From: Rhodopseudomonas palustris
Lineage (GTDB): Bacteria; Pseudomonadota; Alphaproteobacteria; Rhizobiales; Xanthobacteraceae
Direction: 5' to 3'
Length of the DNA stretch: 64,000 nucleotides
Assembly (NCBI RefSeq): GCF_013415845.1
Contig: NZ_CP058907.1
Coordinates: 5,043,501 to 5,107,500 of the forward strand
Shown: positions 45,641 through 56,093 of the stretch, piece after piece
Position numbering within the stretch: position 1 is the stretch's first letter
Layout: every line of letters starts with the position of its first letter
Position numbers and translations under genes: made by a program
The notes under the pieces: model-generated
Databases searched by the model: none
Told to the model about the DNA's origin: nothing
Seen by the model: the letters and a program-made list of their open reading frames with translations, nothing else

Positions 45641-47656
45641 TCAGTGCTTACCGCGGGCGATCGCGCCCTTGGCGGCGTCCACCACCGCTTCCGCGGTGAT
45701 GCCGAACTTCTGGTACAGGATCGGCGCCGGCGCCGAGGCACCGAACCCGGTCATGCCGACGAACGCGCCGGTATCGCCGATCCAGCGGTGCCAATCGGTG
45801 TCGCGCGCCGCTTCGATGCCGACACGCGGCGCGGTGCCGAGCACGCTGGCGCGGTAGGCGTCGTCCTGTTCGGCGAACAGTTCGAAGCACGGGGCCGACA
45901 CCACCGCCGCCTTGATGCCTGCGGCTTCCAGCTTGCAGGCCGCATCCAGCGCCAGCGACACTTCCGAGCCGGTGGCGATCAGGGTGACGTCACGCTGGCC
46001 CGGATCGACCACGACGTAAGCGCCGCGCGCCACCGGGTTGCCGGAGACGCCGTTCGGCCGCGGCAGCGGCGGCAGGCCCTGACGCGACAACGCCAGCACC
46101 GACGGACGCGAGGTCTGCTTCAGCGCGCAGTCCCAGGCCTGCGCGGTTTCGATCGCGTCGGCCGGGCGGAACACCAGGACGTTCGGGATCGCGCGGAGCG
46201 AGGCGACGTGCTCGACCGGCTGATGGGTCGGACCGTCTTCGCCGAGGCCGATCGAGTCGTGGGTCATCACGTGGATGACGCGCACGCCCATCAGCGCCGC
46301 AAGGCGGATCGCCGGACGGCTGTAGTCGGCGAACACCAGGAAGGTGCCGCCGAACGGCACGAAGCCGCCGTGCAGCGCGATGCCGTTCATCGCCGCCGCC
46401 ATGCCGAATTCGCGGATGCCGTAGTGCAGGTAGGACCCGCCGAACGCGCCCGGCTTGACCGACGCGGTGCCCTTGGCATGCGTCAGGTTGGAGTGCGTCA
46501 GGTCGGCCGAGCCGCCGAGGATGTTCGGCGACGCCGGCACGATGGCGTCGATGGTGAGCTGCGACGCCTGACGGGTGGCGATGGTCGGCTTGTCGGCGTC
46601 GAACTTGGCGATCAGGCCCTGCAGCGCGCCTTCGTAGTCCGCCGACAGCTTTCCGGCGAGCGCATCGGTGAAGCCGGTGCGGGTCGCAGCATCGGCCGCC
46701 GCCAGCCGCTGATTCCAGGCCTCGTGCGCCGCCTTGCCGCGGCCGCCGGATTCCCGCCAGCGAGCCAGGATCCCTTCCGGAATCTCGAACGGCGGATACG
46801 GCCAGTTCAGCGCAGCGCGGGTCTTCTCGACCTCCTCGGCGCCGAGCGGTGCACCATGCGCCTTCTCGGTGCCGGCGACCTTCGGCGAGCCGAAGCCGAT
46901 CGTGGTACGGCAGGCGATCAGCGACGGACGGTCGCTGTTCTTGGCCTGCTCGATCGCCGCCGCGACCGCTTCCGGATCATGACCGTCGACGCGGGTGGTG
47001 GCCCAGCCGGACGCGGCGAAGCGCGCGAGCTGATCGTCCGAGCACGACAGCGAGGTGTCGCCGTCGATCGAGATGTGGTTGTCGTCCCACAGCACGATCA
47101 GCTTGTTGAGCTTGAGGTGGCCGGCCAGCGAGATCGCCTCGTGGCTGACGCCTTCCATCAGACAGCCGTCGCCGGCGATGACGTAGGTGTGGTGATCGAC
47201 CAGTGCGTCGCCGTAGCGCGCATTCATCATGCGTTCGGCAAGCGCCATGCCGACCGAGGTCGCAAGCCCCTGACCGAGCGGGCCGGTGGTGGTCTCGACG
47301 CCCTGGGTGTGGCCGTATTCCGGATGGCCCGGGGTCTTCGAACCCCACTGCCGGAACGACTTCAGCTGATCGATCGTCACTTCCGGATAGCCGGTCAGAT
47401 GCAGCAGCGCGTACAGCAGCATCGAGCCGTGGCCGGCCGACAGCACGAACCGGTCGCGGTCGGCCCAGGCCGGATCGGCCGGATCGAACTTCAGGAAGCG
47501 GGTGAACAGCACGGTGGCTACGTCGGCCATGCCCATCGGCATGCCCGGGTGGCCGGACTTCGCCTTCTCGACACCGTCGATAGCGAGAAAGCGGATCGCA
47601 TTCGCCATGTCGCGATGCGTGACCTTGTCGTGGATGTCGCGTGCGGGAACGTTCAA
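45641..47656 (-). CDS. cbbT: Transketolase (CbbT)
   Basis: A 671-residue thiamine-diphosphate enzyme. Substrate and cofactor motifs include [30 protein letters not shown] and the ThDP motif [20 protein letters not shown]...[11 protein letters not shown] chose the TTG at 47656 (Leu-Asn-Val-Pro) because GGGGAGG lies five bases upstream; a TTG at 47680 or the ATG at 47608 are alternatives. It rearranges sugar phosphates to regenerate ribulose-5-phosphate. Confidence 0.93.
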   Translation of the reverse strand: MNVPARDIHDKVTHRDMANAIRFLAIDGVEKAKSGHPGMPMGMADVATVLFTRFLKFDPADPAWADRDRFVLSAGHGSMLLYALLHLTGYPEVTIDQLKSFRQWGSKTPGHPEYGHTQGVETTTGPLGQGLATSVGMALAERMMNARYGDALVDHHTYVIAGDGCLMEGVSHEAISLAGHLKLNKLIVLWDDNHISIDGDTSLSCSDDQLARFAASGWATTRVDGHDPEAVAAAIEQAKNSDRPSLIACRTTIGFGSPKVAGTEKAHGAPLGAEEVEKTRAALNWPYPPFEIPEGILARWRESGGRGKAAHEAWNQRLAAADAATRTGFTDALAGKLSADYEGALQGLIAKFDADKPTIATRQASQLTIDAIVPASPNILGGSADLTHSNLTHAKGTASVKPGAFGGSYLHYGIREFGMAAAMNGIALHGGFVPFGGTFLVFADYSRPAIRLAALMGVRVIHVMTHDSIGLGEDGPTHQPVEHVASLRAIPNVLVFRPADAIETAQAWDCALKQTSRPSVLALSRQGLPPLPRPNGVSGNPVARGAYVVVDPGQRDVTLIATGSEVSLALDAACKLEAAGIKAAVVSAPCFELFAEQDDAYRASVLGTAPRVGIEAARDTDWHRWIGDTGAFVGMTGFGASAPAPILYQKFGITAEAVVDAAKGAIARGKH

Positions 47657-47690
47657 ACCGGCCTCCCCAGATTCTTCCAAATGTTGGGCA

Positions 47691-48566
47691 TTACTTCATG
47701 CTTCGTTTGCGGTCGATCAGCTGCATGATCAACGGCGTCAGGATGAGCTGCATCGCCAGGTCGAGCTTGGCGCCGTGGATCACGATCGAGTTGGCGCGCG
47801 ACATGAAGCTGCCTTGGATCATCGACAGCAGATACGCAAAGTCGATGCCGCGCGGGTTCTTGAAGCGGATCACCACCATCGATTCATCGGCGGTGGGAAT
47901 CCAGCGCGCGATGAACGGGTTCGAGGTGTCGACGGTCGGCACCCGCTGGAAGTTGATGTCGGTCTCGGCGAACTGCGGCACGATGTAGTGCACGTAGTCC
48001 GGCATCCGGCGCAGGATGGTGTCGGTCACCGCCTCGGTCGAATAGCCGCGCGCCGCACGGTCGCGATGCAGCTTCTGAATCCATTCGAGGTTGATCACCG
48101 GCACGACGCCGATCTTGAGGTCGGCGTGCTGCGCGACGTTGACCTTCTCGGTGATCACCGCGCCGTGCAGACCTTCGTAGAACAGCAGATCCGAATTCGC
48201 CGGCAGATCCTGCCACTGGGTGAAGTTGCCGGGCGGTACGCCGTGCAGCGCGGCTTCCTCGTCGTCGTGGACGTAGTGACGGGTGCGACCGATGCCGGTC
48301 TCGGCGTAGCTCCGGAAGGTCTGCTCCAGCTCCTCGAACAGGTTGGTCTCAGGGCTGAAATGGCTGAAGTGGCGATTACCGCGCTCGGCTTCCTCCGCCA
48401 TCTTGTTGCGCATGTCGACGCGATTGTAGCGGTGGAACGCGTCGCCCTCGATGAACGCGGCGTTGACGTTCTCGCGGCGGAAGATCTGCTCGAACGTCTT
48501 CTTCACGGAGGTGGTGCCGGCGCCGGAGGAGCCGGTGATGGAGATGATCGGATGCTTACGGGACAT
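47691..48566 (-). CDS. cbbP: Phosphoribulokinase (CbbP)
   Basis: A 291-residue class I (proteobacterial) phosphoribulokinase making ribulose-1,5-bisphosphate. The P-loop is GSSGAGTTS at about 12-20; [13 protein letters not shown] and the lid segment [12 protein letters not shown] are conserved. It lies 34 bases before the cbbT start and 37 bases after cbbF. Confidence 0.96.
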   Translation of the reverse strand: MSRKHPIISITGSSGAGTTSVKKTFEQIFRRENVNAAFIEGDAFHRYNRVDMRNKMAEEAERGNRHFSHFSPETNLFEELEQTFRSYAETGIGRTRHYVHDDEEAALHGVPPGNFTQWQDLPANSDLLFYEGLHGAVITEKVNVAQHADLKIGVVPVINLEWIQKLHRDRAARGYSTEAVTDTILRRMPDYVHYIVPQFAETDINFQRVPTVDTSNPFIARWIPTADESMVVIRFKNPRGIDFAYLLSMIQGSFMSRANSIVIHGAKLDLAMQLILTPLIMQLIDRKRSMK

Positions 48567-48603
48567 GAGGAGTTACTTCCAATTCCAACCGGGAGAGACG
48601 ACG

Positions 48604-49635
48604 TCAGACGCGGAACAGGCCGCGGCGGGCGAACAGCGGCGCCGAACGCGAGGCCGCACTCGGATCGGTGTGCAGCAGTTCGATGCGCTTGACCTTGTCG
48701 ATCGACCCCATGATCAGCGGCGACCGCTGGTGGATCGTCTTGGCGGTGAGATCGAGCACCCGCTCGCGCCCGGTCGAAGCGGCGCCACCGGCCTGCTCCA
48801 TCACGAACGACATCGGATGGGTTTCGTAGAGCAGCCGCAGCCGGCCGTTGCCGTAGCCCGGGCGGTTGTCGCCGGGGTACAGGAACACGCCGCCACGGGT
48901 GAGGATCCGATACACCTCGGCCACCAGCGAGCCGATCCAGCGCATATTGAAATCCTTGGCGCGCGGGCCGTCGGCGCCGGCGATGCACTCGTCGACGAAG
49001 TCGCGGATCGGTTGCTCCCAATGGCGATGGTTGGAGGCGTTGACGGCATATTCGGCGGTGTCGGCCGGCACCTTCACGCGCTCGCGGATCAGCCGGTAAA
49101 CCTTGGCCTTGCGGTCGAGCGTGAAGATGTTGACGCCGTCACCGAGCGTCAGCACCAGCGAGGTCTGCGGCCCATACACCACGAAGCCCGCCGCGATCTG
49201 GCAGGAGCCGGCCGCAGTGAACGGCTTCACGCCCGGCTGGTTCGGGATGATCGAGAAGATCGTCCCCACCGTCATGTTGGTGTCGATGTTGGACGAGCCG
49301 TCGAGCGGATCGTAGGCGATCGAAATCGGCGCGTTCGGATCGCCGTCGAGCAGGGTGTCGGATTCTTCCGACGCCAGCGCGGCGTAGGGCACATCCTTCA
49401 GCGACTTGACGATGATCTGCTCGGCCTTGACGTCGAGATCCTTCTGCACGTCGCCATCGGCATTGCTGCCACCGTGCGCGGCGCCGGTGATGCCGGCGAG
49501 AGCCCCCTGCCCGATCAGTTCAGAGATTTCGATCGATCCCGCGGCGATCGCGCCGACCGCGGCGGCGACAGCTTTTTTCTGCGGATCGACCGCATACGAA
49601 TCCAAAAGAACTGAGAGCGTTTGGCCCTGATCCAT
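48604..49635 (-). CDS. cbbF: Fructose-1,6-bisphosphatase class I (CbbF)
   Basis: A 343-residue type I bisphosphatase, first gene of cbbFPTAM. The metal site is in ALASEESDT and [15 protein letters not shown], with substrate contacts in [16 protein letters not shown] and [14 protein letters not shown] 49635 has GGGGGAG eight bases upstream; an in-frame start at 49713 is less likely. It dephosphorylates fructose- (and possibly sedoheptulose-) bisphosphate. Confidence 0.95.
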   Translation of the reverse strand: MDQGQTLSVLLDSYAVDPQKKAVAAAVGAIAAGSIEISELIGQGALAGITGAAHGGSNADGDVQKDLDVKAEQIIVKSLKDVPYAALASEESDTLLDGDPNAPISIAYDPLDGSSNIDTNMTVGTIFSIIPNQPGVKPFTAAGSCQIAAGFVVYGPQTSLVLTLGDGVNIFTLDRKAKVYRLIRERVKVPADTAEYAVNASNHRHWEQPIRDFVDECIAGADGPRAKDFNMRWIGSLVAEVYRILTRGGVFLYPGDNRPGYGNGRLRLLYETHPMSFVMEQAGGAASTGRERVLDLTAKTIHQRSPLIMGSIDKVKRIELLHTDPSAASRSAPLFARRGLFRV

Positions 49636-50106
49636 GATGACTCCCCCACAACGCAGCGCGACCAAATGGTTCCGCGAGCTCCGTTGCGCGGAGCTTGTGA
49701 GCCGATCGGTCACATAAGAGAAATTGCATTTTCCTTGGTACCACCAAAGGAATTTTTATATGAAGCACCGCAGCCCTGTATTTTCTTACCGGAAAACGGC
49801 GGCGCGGCGCGCATTCTGCACAATTAGTCGAAGACCGCCGTGATTTAGATCAGAAGACACGGCCCCAGATCGGGGTGATTTGGCCCCGATCGGTCGGAGA
49901 GTCGACACTCTTATACTTTAGCAGCGCCGCGTATCCACACCCTGCGGGTCTTTGCCGCTGCAGAGGCCAGCCAAGATGCTGCAGCGCGACGTCCCTTGAG
50001 CTTCCGTCGCATTTTTGGGACATAGGAAAACTGAACCAAAACAGATGGTTGAGCGACCGGAGCGATGCTCGCGACGGCGCCGCCGTCGTTCAAAGGGGGA
50101 GACGGT
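49636..50106. promoter_or_regulatory. Divergent upstream region of cbbF
   Basis: A 471-base gap holding the cbb operon promoter. It contains an AT-rich run (49715-49785) and an inverted repeat GATCGGGG (49868-49875) with CCCCGATC (49884-49891). No gene for CbbR lies nearby. T-N11-A type half sites are possible in the AT-rich part but not specific enough to claim. Confidence 0.4.
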
Positions 50107-50856
50107 ATGAGCGAAGCGGTGATGGCCGGCGCGGAGGCGTTCGCGTTCGACGGCGGCAAAACGGGCGTGCTGCTGGTGCATGGATTTACCGGCAGCCCAC
50201 AGAGCATGCGCTATCTCGGAGAACGGCTCGGCGAGCGCGGCTATTCCATTATCGGCCCGCGGCTGCCCGGACACGGCGTCTCGCCGGCCGCAATGGCCAA
50301 GACTACCGCCAACGACTGGGTCGACTGCGCCGAGGACGCGCTGCTGGAGCTGTCGGCCAAATGCGACAAGACCTTCGTGGCCGGACTGTCGATGGGCGGC
50401 ACGCTGTCGCTGTATCTGGCCGCCTCGCATCCGGACAAGGTCGCAGGCGTGATCCCGATCAACGCTGCTGTTCAGATCGACTCGCCCGATCTCGCCGGGC
50501 TGGCTTACGCCCGCGGCCTGCCGGAATTCGTCCCCGGCATCGGCTCTGACATGGTCGACACCACCACCAAGGAGCTGGCCTACGACCAAGTGCCGGTGAC
50601 CTGCGTCAAGCAGGTGATGGGGCTGGCCGCCACCGCCCGCGCGCTGCTGCCGAGGATCAAATGCCCGACCTTGGTGATCAACTCGCGCGTCGACCACGTG
50701 CTGTCGCCGGCCAATGCGACCGTGATCGCCAACCACGTCGGCTCCAGCCGGATCGAAACGCTGTGGCTGGACAATTCCTACCACGTCGCCACGATCGACA
50801 ACGACAAGGACCTGATCGCTTCTGCGATCGACAGTTTCGTGACGCGGAACCTGTGA
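50107..50856 (+). CDS. Alpha/beta hydrolase (carboxylesterase-like)
   Basis: A 249-residue serine hydrolase resembling Est30-like carboxylesterases. VLLVHGFTGSP forms the oxyanion region near residue 22, the nucleophile is in AGLSMGG near residue 96, and the acid and His lie in INSRVDHVLSP and LDNSYHVATID. GGGGAG is five bases before ATG 50107. It stands alone, with a stem-loop after it; the substrate is unknown. Confidence 0.85.
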   Translation: MSEAVMAGAEAFAFDGGKTGVLLVHGFTGSPQSMRYLGERLGERGYSIIGPRLPGHGVSPAAMAKTTANDWVDCAEDALLELSAKCDKTFVAGLSMGGTLSLYLAASHPDKVAGVIPINAAVQIDSPDLAGLAYARGLPEFVPGIGSDMVDTTTKELAYDQVPVTCVKQVMGLAATARALLPRIKCPTLVINSRVDHVLSPANATVIANHVGSSRIETLWLDNSYHVATIDNDKDLIASAIDSFVTRNL

Positions 50857-50862
50857 TCCACA

Positions 50863-50887
50863 GCGGCAGCGGCGCACCCGCTGCCGC
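50863..50887 (+). terminator. Stem-loop after the hydrolase gene
   Basis: GCGGCAGCGG (50863-50872) pairs with CCGCTGCCGC (50878-50887), six bases after the hydrolase stop. No T-run follows. Confidence 0.55.
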
Positions 50888-50945
50888 AATCGCACGCGGC
50901 GAACTGTGCGGCCCATGTCTGCGCTGAGTGCTCCGAAAACCAGTC

Positions 50946-50974
50946 GCTCCGCTCGTCCTTGCAAGGAGCGGAGC
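50946..50974 (-). terminator. Terminator of the IclR gene
   Basis: GCTCCGCTC (50946-50954) pairs with GAGCGGAGC (50966-50974). On the minus strand it is followed by CGACTGGTTTTCGG, giving a modest T-run. Confidence 0.6.
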
Positions 50975-50984
50975 AACCAAGCCC

Positions 50985-51740
50985 TTACTTCACACCGCCA
51001 TGGCCGAGCGCCATACCAATGGTGCGGGCGGCTTCCATGACGTGGACGGAGTATTCCTTGATCTGCTTGCGCTTGACGCGGATGTCCGGGCCGGACATCC
51101 CGATTGCGCCGATCAATTCGCCGGAACGGCCGATGATCGCGCAGGCGCAGGCGGCGATGCCTTCGCGCCACTCGCCGTGCAGCACTGACGCATAGCCCTG
51201 CGACCGGATGGTGCGGATGTCTTCGCGCAGCTCCTCGAGCGTGGTGCGGGTCGAATCCGTATAGCGCTTCAGGTGCGGGCGAAGGATTTCCAGATAATCG
51301 TCGGGCATCTGCGCCAGCATCGCCTTGCCGGTCGCGACCGTGAACGCCGGCGCGCGCATACCGACGCTGGTGTGGGCGCGGATGTGATGGGCGCTTTCGA
51401 TCTTGTCGACATACAGAACTTCGGTGCCGTCGAGCACCGACAGGTGGACGGTCTCGCCGGTGATCTCGGCCAGCCTGGTCATCGCCGGCCGCGCGACCCG
51501 AACCAGATCCATGCGCTGGATGACGTGATGGCCAAGCTCCCACAGCTTGGTGGTCAGCTCATAGGTGCTGTGCGGCGGAATCTGGCGGACGTAGCCCTGT
51601 GACTGCAACGTCGCCAGCAGCCGGTGCACGTTGCTCTTGGTGAACTTCAGCTCGTTGGCGAGGTCCGTGACCCCGCGCGGTTGATCGCTGAGCGCAAGGG
51701 TCTCGAGCAGTCGAAGTCCCTTGATGAAGGCTTTGTCCAT
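50985..51740 (-). CDS. IclR-family transcription regulator
   Basis: A 251-residue IclR protein: N-terminal winged helix (about 1-65, GVTDLANELKFTKSNVHRLLATL) and C-terminal effector domain (about 80-250, HLSVLDGTEVLYVDKIES and IGMSGPDIRV). It is 80 bases downstream of the ABC importer genes, separated by a stem-loop. The two matched palindromes at 55907 and 56094 are the natural candidates for its operators, making it the probable controller of both the importer and the CoA-transferase operon. Confidence 0.9.
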   Translation of the reverse strand: MDKAFIKGLRLLETLALSDQPRGVTDLANELKFTKSNVHRLLATLQSQGYVRQIPPHSTYELTTKLWELGHHVIQRMDLVRVARPAMTRLAEITGETVHLSVLDGTEVLYVDKIESAHHIRAHTSVGMRAPAFTVATGKAMLAQMPDDYLEILRPHLKRYTDSTRTTLEELREDIRTIRSQGYASVLHGEWREGIAACACAIIGRSGELIGAIGMSGPDIRVKRKQIKEYSVHVMEAARTIGMALGHGGVK

Positions 51741-51776
51741 TCAGGCGGCCGGGCAATATCTCTTTGTTGAAATAGC

Positions 51777-51800
51777 GACCGGCAGTCGTAACTGCCGGTC
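51777..51800 (-). terminator. Stem-loop between the importer and IclR genes
   Basis: GACCGGCAG (51777-51785) pairs with CTGCCGGTC (51792-51800), six-base loop, 20 bases after the binding-protein gene on the minus strand. Confidence 0.6.
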
Positions 51801-51820
51801 GAAGTTTGCGACGCGCCGGC

Positions 51821-52909
51821 TTACTGGGCCAGCATCGCGTTCAGCTTTTCTTGTCCGTATTCTTCATTGGTGGAATTCCCCGCCGGCGACGGAGCACCCC
51901 AGAAGTCCGGGCTCCACTCGATCGCCTTGGCGACGTTCTCGGGATTGTTTGCCCAGTACCGCGCGATATTCTTATCCGTCGCCGCGTCGAACACGACCTT
52001 CGACGGCAGCGCCACCGGGAAGGTGGATGTCAGTTGCGCGGCGCGCTTCGGATCAAGACGCCAAGACAGCAGCTTCAGGGCATTGTCGTAGTTCGGCGCG
52101 CCTTTTGGAATCGAGAAAAAGTCGTAATAGACGAAGCCCTGGTTGAAGGTGAGGTCGATCGGCGCGCCTTCCAGCGCCAGCTTGCTCATCGAACCGGTAT
52201 AAGCCAGGCACATGTCGGCTTCACCATCGAGAATGAGCTGCGGCGGCTGCGCGGCGGTGGTCCACCACTTCACCACGTGCGGCTTGATCTCCTTGAGCTT
52301 CTTGAGCGCCCGATCCATGTCGATCGGATACAGCTTGTCCTTGGTGACGCCGTCGGCCATCAGCGCCGCTTCGAAGGTGAAGCGCGGCCACGCCGGCATG
52401 CAACGGCGTCCCGGGAACTTCTTCACGTCCCAGAAATCGGCCCAAGTCTGCGGGGCCTTGTCGCCCTTGAACTTGTCCTTGTTGTAGACGAGGCCGACGC
52501 CGATCACTTGCAGCGCGACGCCCTTCTTGCGCTTCAGATTGTCCGGCATCGCCGCCAGGGTCTTGTGCGCGGACTCCGACAGCTTCGAATAGTCGATGTC
52601 GGCCAGGCAGCAATCGCCAAGCAGCTTGGTTTCCTGGTCAAAGATGAAGGTCAGGTCCCACTGCGCCTTGCCGGCTTCGGCCTGCGCCTTGATGCGCGGA
52701 CCGCTGCGGGCTTCCTGCACGGTGACGACCTTGATGCCGGTTTCCTTCTCGAACGGGTCGTACATCACCTTGCGCAGCGCATCGCCGTAGCCGCCGCCCG
52801 GATCCTGCATGATCACGACATTGCTCTGGGCTGCGGCGGTCCCCGCCCCCAGTGCGATGAATGCCGCCGAAGCCAAGGCCGGCAGTCTGAAGCGTTTCAG
52901 TCCCAACAT
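51821..52909 (-). CDS. ABC importer substrate-binding protein (PotD-like)
   Basis: A 362-residue periplasmic binding protein with a signal peptide (MLGLKRFRLPALASAAFIALGAGTAAAQS cleaved near residue 28). It belongs to the spermidine/putrescine (PotD-type) family: NVVIMQDPGGGYGDALRKVMYDPFEKETGIKVV at the mature N terminus. It is the last of three importer genes, 33 bases after the permease. Ligand unknown; the family includes polyamines, opines and other organic compounds. Confidence 0.88.
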   Translation of the reverse strand: MLGLKRFRLPALASAAFIALGAGTAAAQSNVVIMQDPGGGYGDALRKVMYDPFEKETGIKVVTVQEARSGPRIKAQAEAGKAQWDLTFIFDQETKLLGDCCLADIDYSKLSESAHKTLAAMPDNLKRKKGVALQVIGVGLVYNKDKFKGDKAPQTWADFWDVKKFPGRRCMPAWPRFTFEAALMADGVTKDKLYPIDMDRALKKLKEIKPHVVKWWTTAAQPPQLILDGEADMCLAYTGSMSKLALEGAPIDLTFNQGFVYYDFFSIPKGAPNYDNALKLLSWRLDPKRAAQLTSTFPVALPSKVVFDAATDKNIARYWANNPENVAKAIEWSPDFWGAPSPAGNSTNEEYGQEKLNAMLAQ

Positions 52910-52942
52910 CGTGCGTCTTCCTCGTGGTTTGATCGTTTGTCG

Positions 52943-54733
52943 TCAGTTCGCTTTTTGCGAGGTCGCCAGGACCGGCCGGGCAAGAAACAGTCCTCCCACG
53001 ACCAGCAGAACTTCGAGCGTGGAGACCACCGCCAGCACCGGATTAAGCCGGTAGTTGATGTCGCCCCACAGCATCAGCGGCAGAGTCTTGAGCTGCGCGC
53101 TCGACAGGAACAGGGTCAGCACCAGCTCGTCGAACGAATGCAGGAAAGCGAAGAAGGTCGCGGCTGCGAGGCCCGGCGCAATCGCCGGCAGCGTCACCAG
53201 CCGGAGCACGGTCAGCGACGATGCACCATGCACAGCCGCGGCCTGTTCGAGCCGCTTGTCGACGCCCTGCAGCGCCGCCGCCAGGATCACCACCACGATC
53301 GGCAGGCCGCCGATGGCGTGGGCCGCAGCGAGGCCGAACACCGAGCCGATCAGATCGAATTTCAGGAACAGGGTGTAGAGCGACAGGCCGAGCACTACCG
53401 GCGGCACGATGATCGGGCTGACCAGCAGCAGCATGATGGCGGACTTGCCGCGGATGTTGCCGCGGACGATGCCGAGCGCCGCGCAGGTGCCGAGACCGAC
53501 AGCGATCGCGGCCGACACCAAAGCGATCAGCGCCGAGGTCCAGAACGCCCGCATCCAGTTGGTGTCGGAGAAGAACTGCTCGTACCAACGCAGCGAGAAG
53601 CCCGGCGGCGGGAAGGTCAGATAGCTGGCGCTGCTGAACGAGATCACCATCACCACGACGATGGGGAGGATCAGCACGGCGACGACGACACCGCCCATCA
53701 CCCGCACCGTCCAGGTACCGACGCCGGCCGGCAGCAGTCCGAGCAGGCGCAGCAGCGGCCAGCCGATCGTGTCGGCAAGGCTGCTGCCGATCGAGCGGCG
53801 CGTCGGATCATCGGCAGCCGTGCTCGTCGTGCTCGCCGCATTCGACTCGGTCAGCTTGCGACCGCCCCAGATGAATTCGAGGCCGAGGAAACGTCCGGCG
53901 ATCGCCACCACCGCCAGGGTAATCAGCAGCAGCACCACGCCGAGCGCCTGCAGGAAGCCTTCCGACGTCACCGAATCCGCCTGCTGGGTGATGTGCATGG
54001 CGAACATCTGGTCGCCCGGCCCGCCGAGCAGCGTCGGTGTAATGAAGAAGCCGATCGCCGCAACGAACACCAGCAGGAAGCCGGCGCCGATGCCGGGCAG
54101 CGTCAGCGGCAACAGCACGCGCCAGAACACGGCGATCGGGCCGGCACCGGAGGCGAGCGCGGCGCGGGTCAGGCCGGGGTCGAGCCGTGACACGCTGGAA
54201 TAGATCGTCAGCACCATCAGCGGCAGCAGCACCGCGGTCATGCCGAGCAGCACGGTGCCGCGATGAAACAACAATTGCACCGGCTCGCCCAGAATGCCGA
54301 TCGCCACCAGCAGCTTATTGACCGGCCCGGTGCGGCCGAGGAGCACCATCCAGGCGTAGGTGCGGATCAGGATGGCAATGAAGTATGGCAGCACGATCGC
54401 GGTGGCGATCAGCGCCCGGGTGAGACCCTGGGTACGATGGATCAGAAGCGCGGTGGGATAGCCGAACAGCAGGCACAGGAACGCCACCGTGACCGAGATC
54501 TGCATGGTCCGGACCAGCGATTCCCAGTACAGCGGCACCGCGAAGACGCGCTGGAAGTAAGTCAGCCAGCTCGGACCGCTGATGCTGATCCGGATCAGAT
54601 CGATCAGCGGCAGCAGATAAATGAAGCCCAGAAACGCCACCGCCGGCAGCAGCAGCAGCGCCGGGTTCTTCAGCTTCATCGCCAGACTGGAGGCCGGCTG
54701 CCGCGGCTCGTCGGTCAGCGAGAGCGTCGTCAT
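52943..54733 (-). CDS. ABC importer permease, two permease domains fused
   Basis: A 596-residue inner-membrane protein made of two PotB/PotC-type permease domains in one chain. The first (about 20-290) carries an EAA-like loop near RAALASGAGPIAVFWRVLLP, and the second (about 345-590) carries LEQAAAVHGASSLTVLRLVTLP. The roughly 50-residue linker (SNAASTTSTAADD) joins them. Ordinary importers of this family use two separate proteins. It overlaps the ATPase gene by 4 bases. Confidence 0.9.
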   Translation of the reverse strand: MTTLSLTDEPRQPASSLAMKLKNPALLLLPAVAFLGFIYLLPLIDLIRISISGPSWLTYFQRVFAVPLYWESLVRTMQISVTVAFLCLLFGYPTALLIHRTQGLTRALIATAIVLPYFIAILIRTYAWMVLLGRTGPVNKLLVAIGILGEPVQLLFHRGTVLLGMTAVLLPLMVLTIYSSVSRLDPGLTRAALASGAGPIAVFWRVLLPLTLPGIGAGFLLVFVAAIGFFITPTLLGGPGDQMFAMHITQQADSVTSEGFLQALGVVLLLITLAVVAIAGRFLGLEFIWGGRKLTESNAASTTSTAADDPTRRSIGSSLADTIGWPLLRLLGLLPAGVGTWTVRVMGGVVVAVLILPIVVVMVISFSSASYLTFPPPGFSLRWYEQFFSDTNWMRAFWTSALIALVSAAIAVGLGTCAALGIVRGNIRGKSAIMLLLVSPIIVPPVVLGLSLYTLFLKFDLIGSVFGLAAAHAIGGLPIVVVILAAALQGVDKRLEQAAAVHGASSLTVLRLVTLPAIAPGLAAATFFAFLHSFDELVLTLFLSSAQLKTLPLMLWGDINYRLNPVLAVVSTLEVLLVVGGLFLARPVLATSQKAN

Positions 54734-55875
54734 GCCAGCACCCAGCAGTCTTCCGGACCCCAGCCGACATGCAGTCGGTCGCCGACATTCGGCAACGGCC
54801 GCTTGGCGCTGTCGGGGCAGCGTACAAGCAGCGTCTCGCCGCTTTCCATCTGCGCTTCGATACGCAGTGTCTCACCGAGGAAGATCGCCGAGGTCACGGT
54901 CACCGGCGTCGAGTTCGCGGTCGGCTCGTCCGCAATCGCGACCCGCTCGGGCCGTACCAGCACGGTGACGCGACCGACGTCGATGGCGTCGCGGCTCTCG
55001 GCGTCGAACACGTAGCCGGACCGGTTCTTGAGCGTCACCGTGGTGCCGCGCTTCTGCATGATCTCCGCTTCGATCAGATTGCTCTCACCGACGAACGAGG
55101 CCACGAAGCGATTGGCGGGGTGACGGTAGATGTCGAGCGGACGGCCGATCTGCACGATCTTGCCGGCATCCAGCACAGCAATGCGATCGCTCATGGTCAG
55201 CGCTTCGCCCTGGTCATGGGTGACGAACAGGATGGTGCTGCCGATGGTCTGGTGCAGGTCGCGAATTTCGATCTGGATCGACTCGCGCAGGCGGCGGTCG
55301 AGCGCGCTAAGCGGCTCATCCATCAGCACGACCTTCGGCCGCATCACGATCGCGCGTGCGATGGCGACGCGCTGCTGCTGGCCGCCCGACATTTCCGACG
55401 GCGATTTGTTGGCATGGGCCGACAGCCGCATGATCTCCAGCGTCTCGGCGACGCGGCGCGCCGTGGTGGCGCGGTCGACGCCCGCCATGCGCAGCGGGAA
55501 CGCGACGTTCTGCGTCACCGTCATGTTGGGAAACAGCGCGTAGCTCTGAAACACCATGCCGAAGCCGCGCTTGTGCGTCGGCACGTTGTGCACCGGCTTG
55601 CCGTCGACCAGGATTTCGCCGCCGTCGAGGGTCTGGAAGCCGGCGAGCAGATTGAGCAGCGTAGTCTTGCCGCTGCCCGACGGGCCGAGCAGCGTGATGA
55701 ATTCGCCGGGCTCGATATCGAGATTGATCCGGTCGACCGCGTGAAACTGACCGTAGCGCTTTTCTGCTTCGCGCACCGCGATGCTGGAGCCGATGACCTG
55801 CCGCTCTTGTGCGGCCTGCGATCCTGCTCCTCGCGCGCCGAAACCTCCTGCGCGCAGAGCCACTGGCTCGGCCAT
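54730..55875 (-). CDS. ABC importer ATP-binding protein (PotA-like)
   Basis: A 381-residue ATPase with Walker A GPSGSGKTT near residue 64, signature SGGQQQR near 160, Walker B VVLMDEP near 180 and the H-loop THD. The C-terminal third is a TOBE-type regulatory domain typical of PotA. ATG 55875 has a perfect AAGGAGG site; ATG 55893 is an alternative. An N-terminal extension of about 28 residues (VALRAGGFGARGAGSQAAQE) is unusual. Confidence 0.92.
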   Translation of the reverse strand: MAEPVALRAGGFGARGAGSQAAQERQVIGSSIAVREAEKRYGQFHAVDRINLDIEPGEFITLLGPSGSGKTTLLNLLAGFQTLDGGEILVDGKPVHNVPTHKRGFGMVFQSYALFPNMTVTQNVAFPLRMAGVDRATTARRVAETLEIMRLSAHANKSPSEMSGGQQQRVAIARAIVMRPKVVLMDEPLSALDRRLRESIQIEIRDLHQTIGSTILFVTHDQGEALTMSDRIAVLDAGKIVQIGRPLDIYRHPANRFVASFVGESNLIEAEIMQKRGTTVTLKNRSGYVFDAESRDAIDVGRVTVLVRPERVAIADEPTANSTPVTVTSAIFLGETLRIEAQMESGETLLVRCPDSAKRPLPNVGDRLHVGWGPEDCWVLA

Positions 55876-55906
55876 CGTCCCCTCCTTGATCATTCCCGAC
55901 TTCGTC

Positions 55907-55923
55907 GTTCTATATTATGAAAC
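55907..55923. promoter_or_regulatory. Candidate IclR operator, importer side
   Basis: GTTCTATATTATGAAAC, an imperfect copy of the palindrome at 56094 (GTTCTA-N5-TRRAAC). It lies 32 bases before the ATPase start. Confidence 0.6.
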
Positions 55924-56093
55924 GCTATTCCAATTATTCTTGGCGGCCGTCCTCGCCTTGTCAAGTCGGGGAACGCGCTGTGCGACGCGGTGGCGCGAGC
56001 CGAGCCGGCATGCAGATGCGCCGCAGCGCCGTGCAGCAGTATGATCGGCATTGACAGGGGCTCGGCTGCGCGACTAATTTTATTTGGAAAGAC

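Noticed and set aside
51806..54190. 794-codon open frame on the plus strand
   Set aside because: Antisense to the importer binding-protein and permease genes, with His/Gln/Arg-rich shadow composition.
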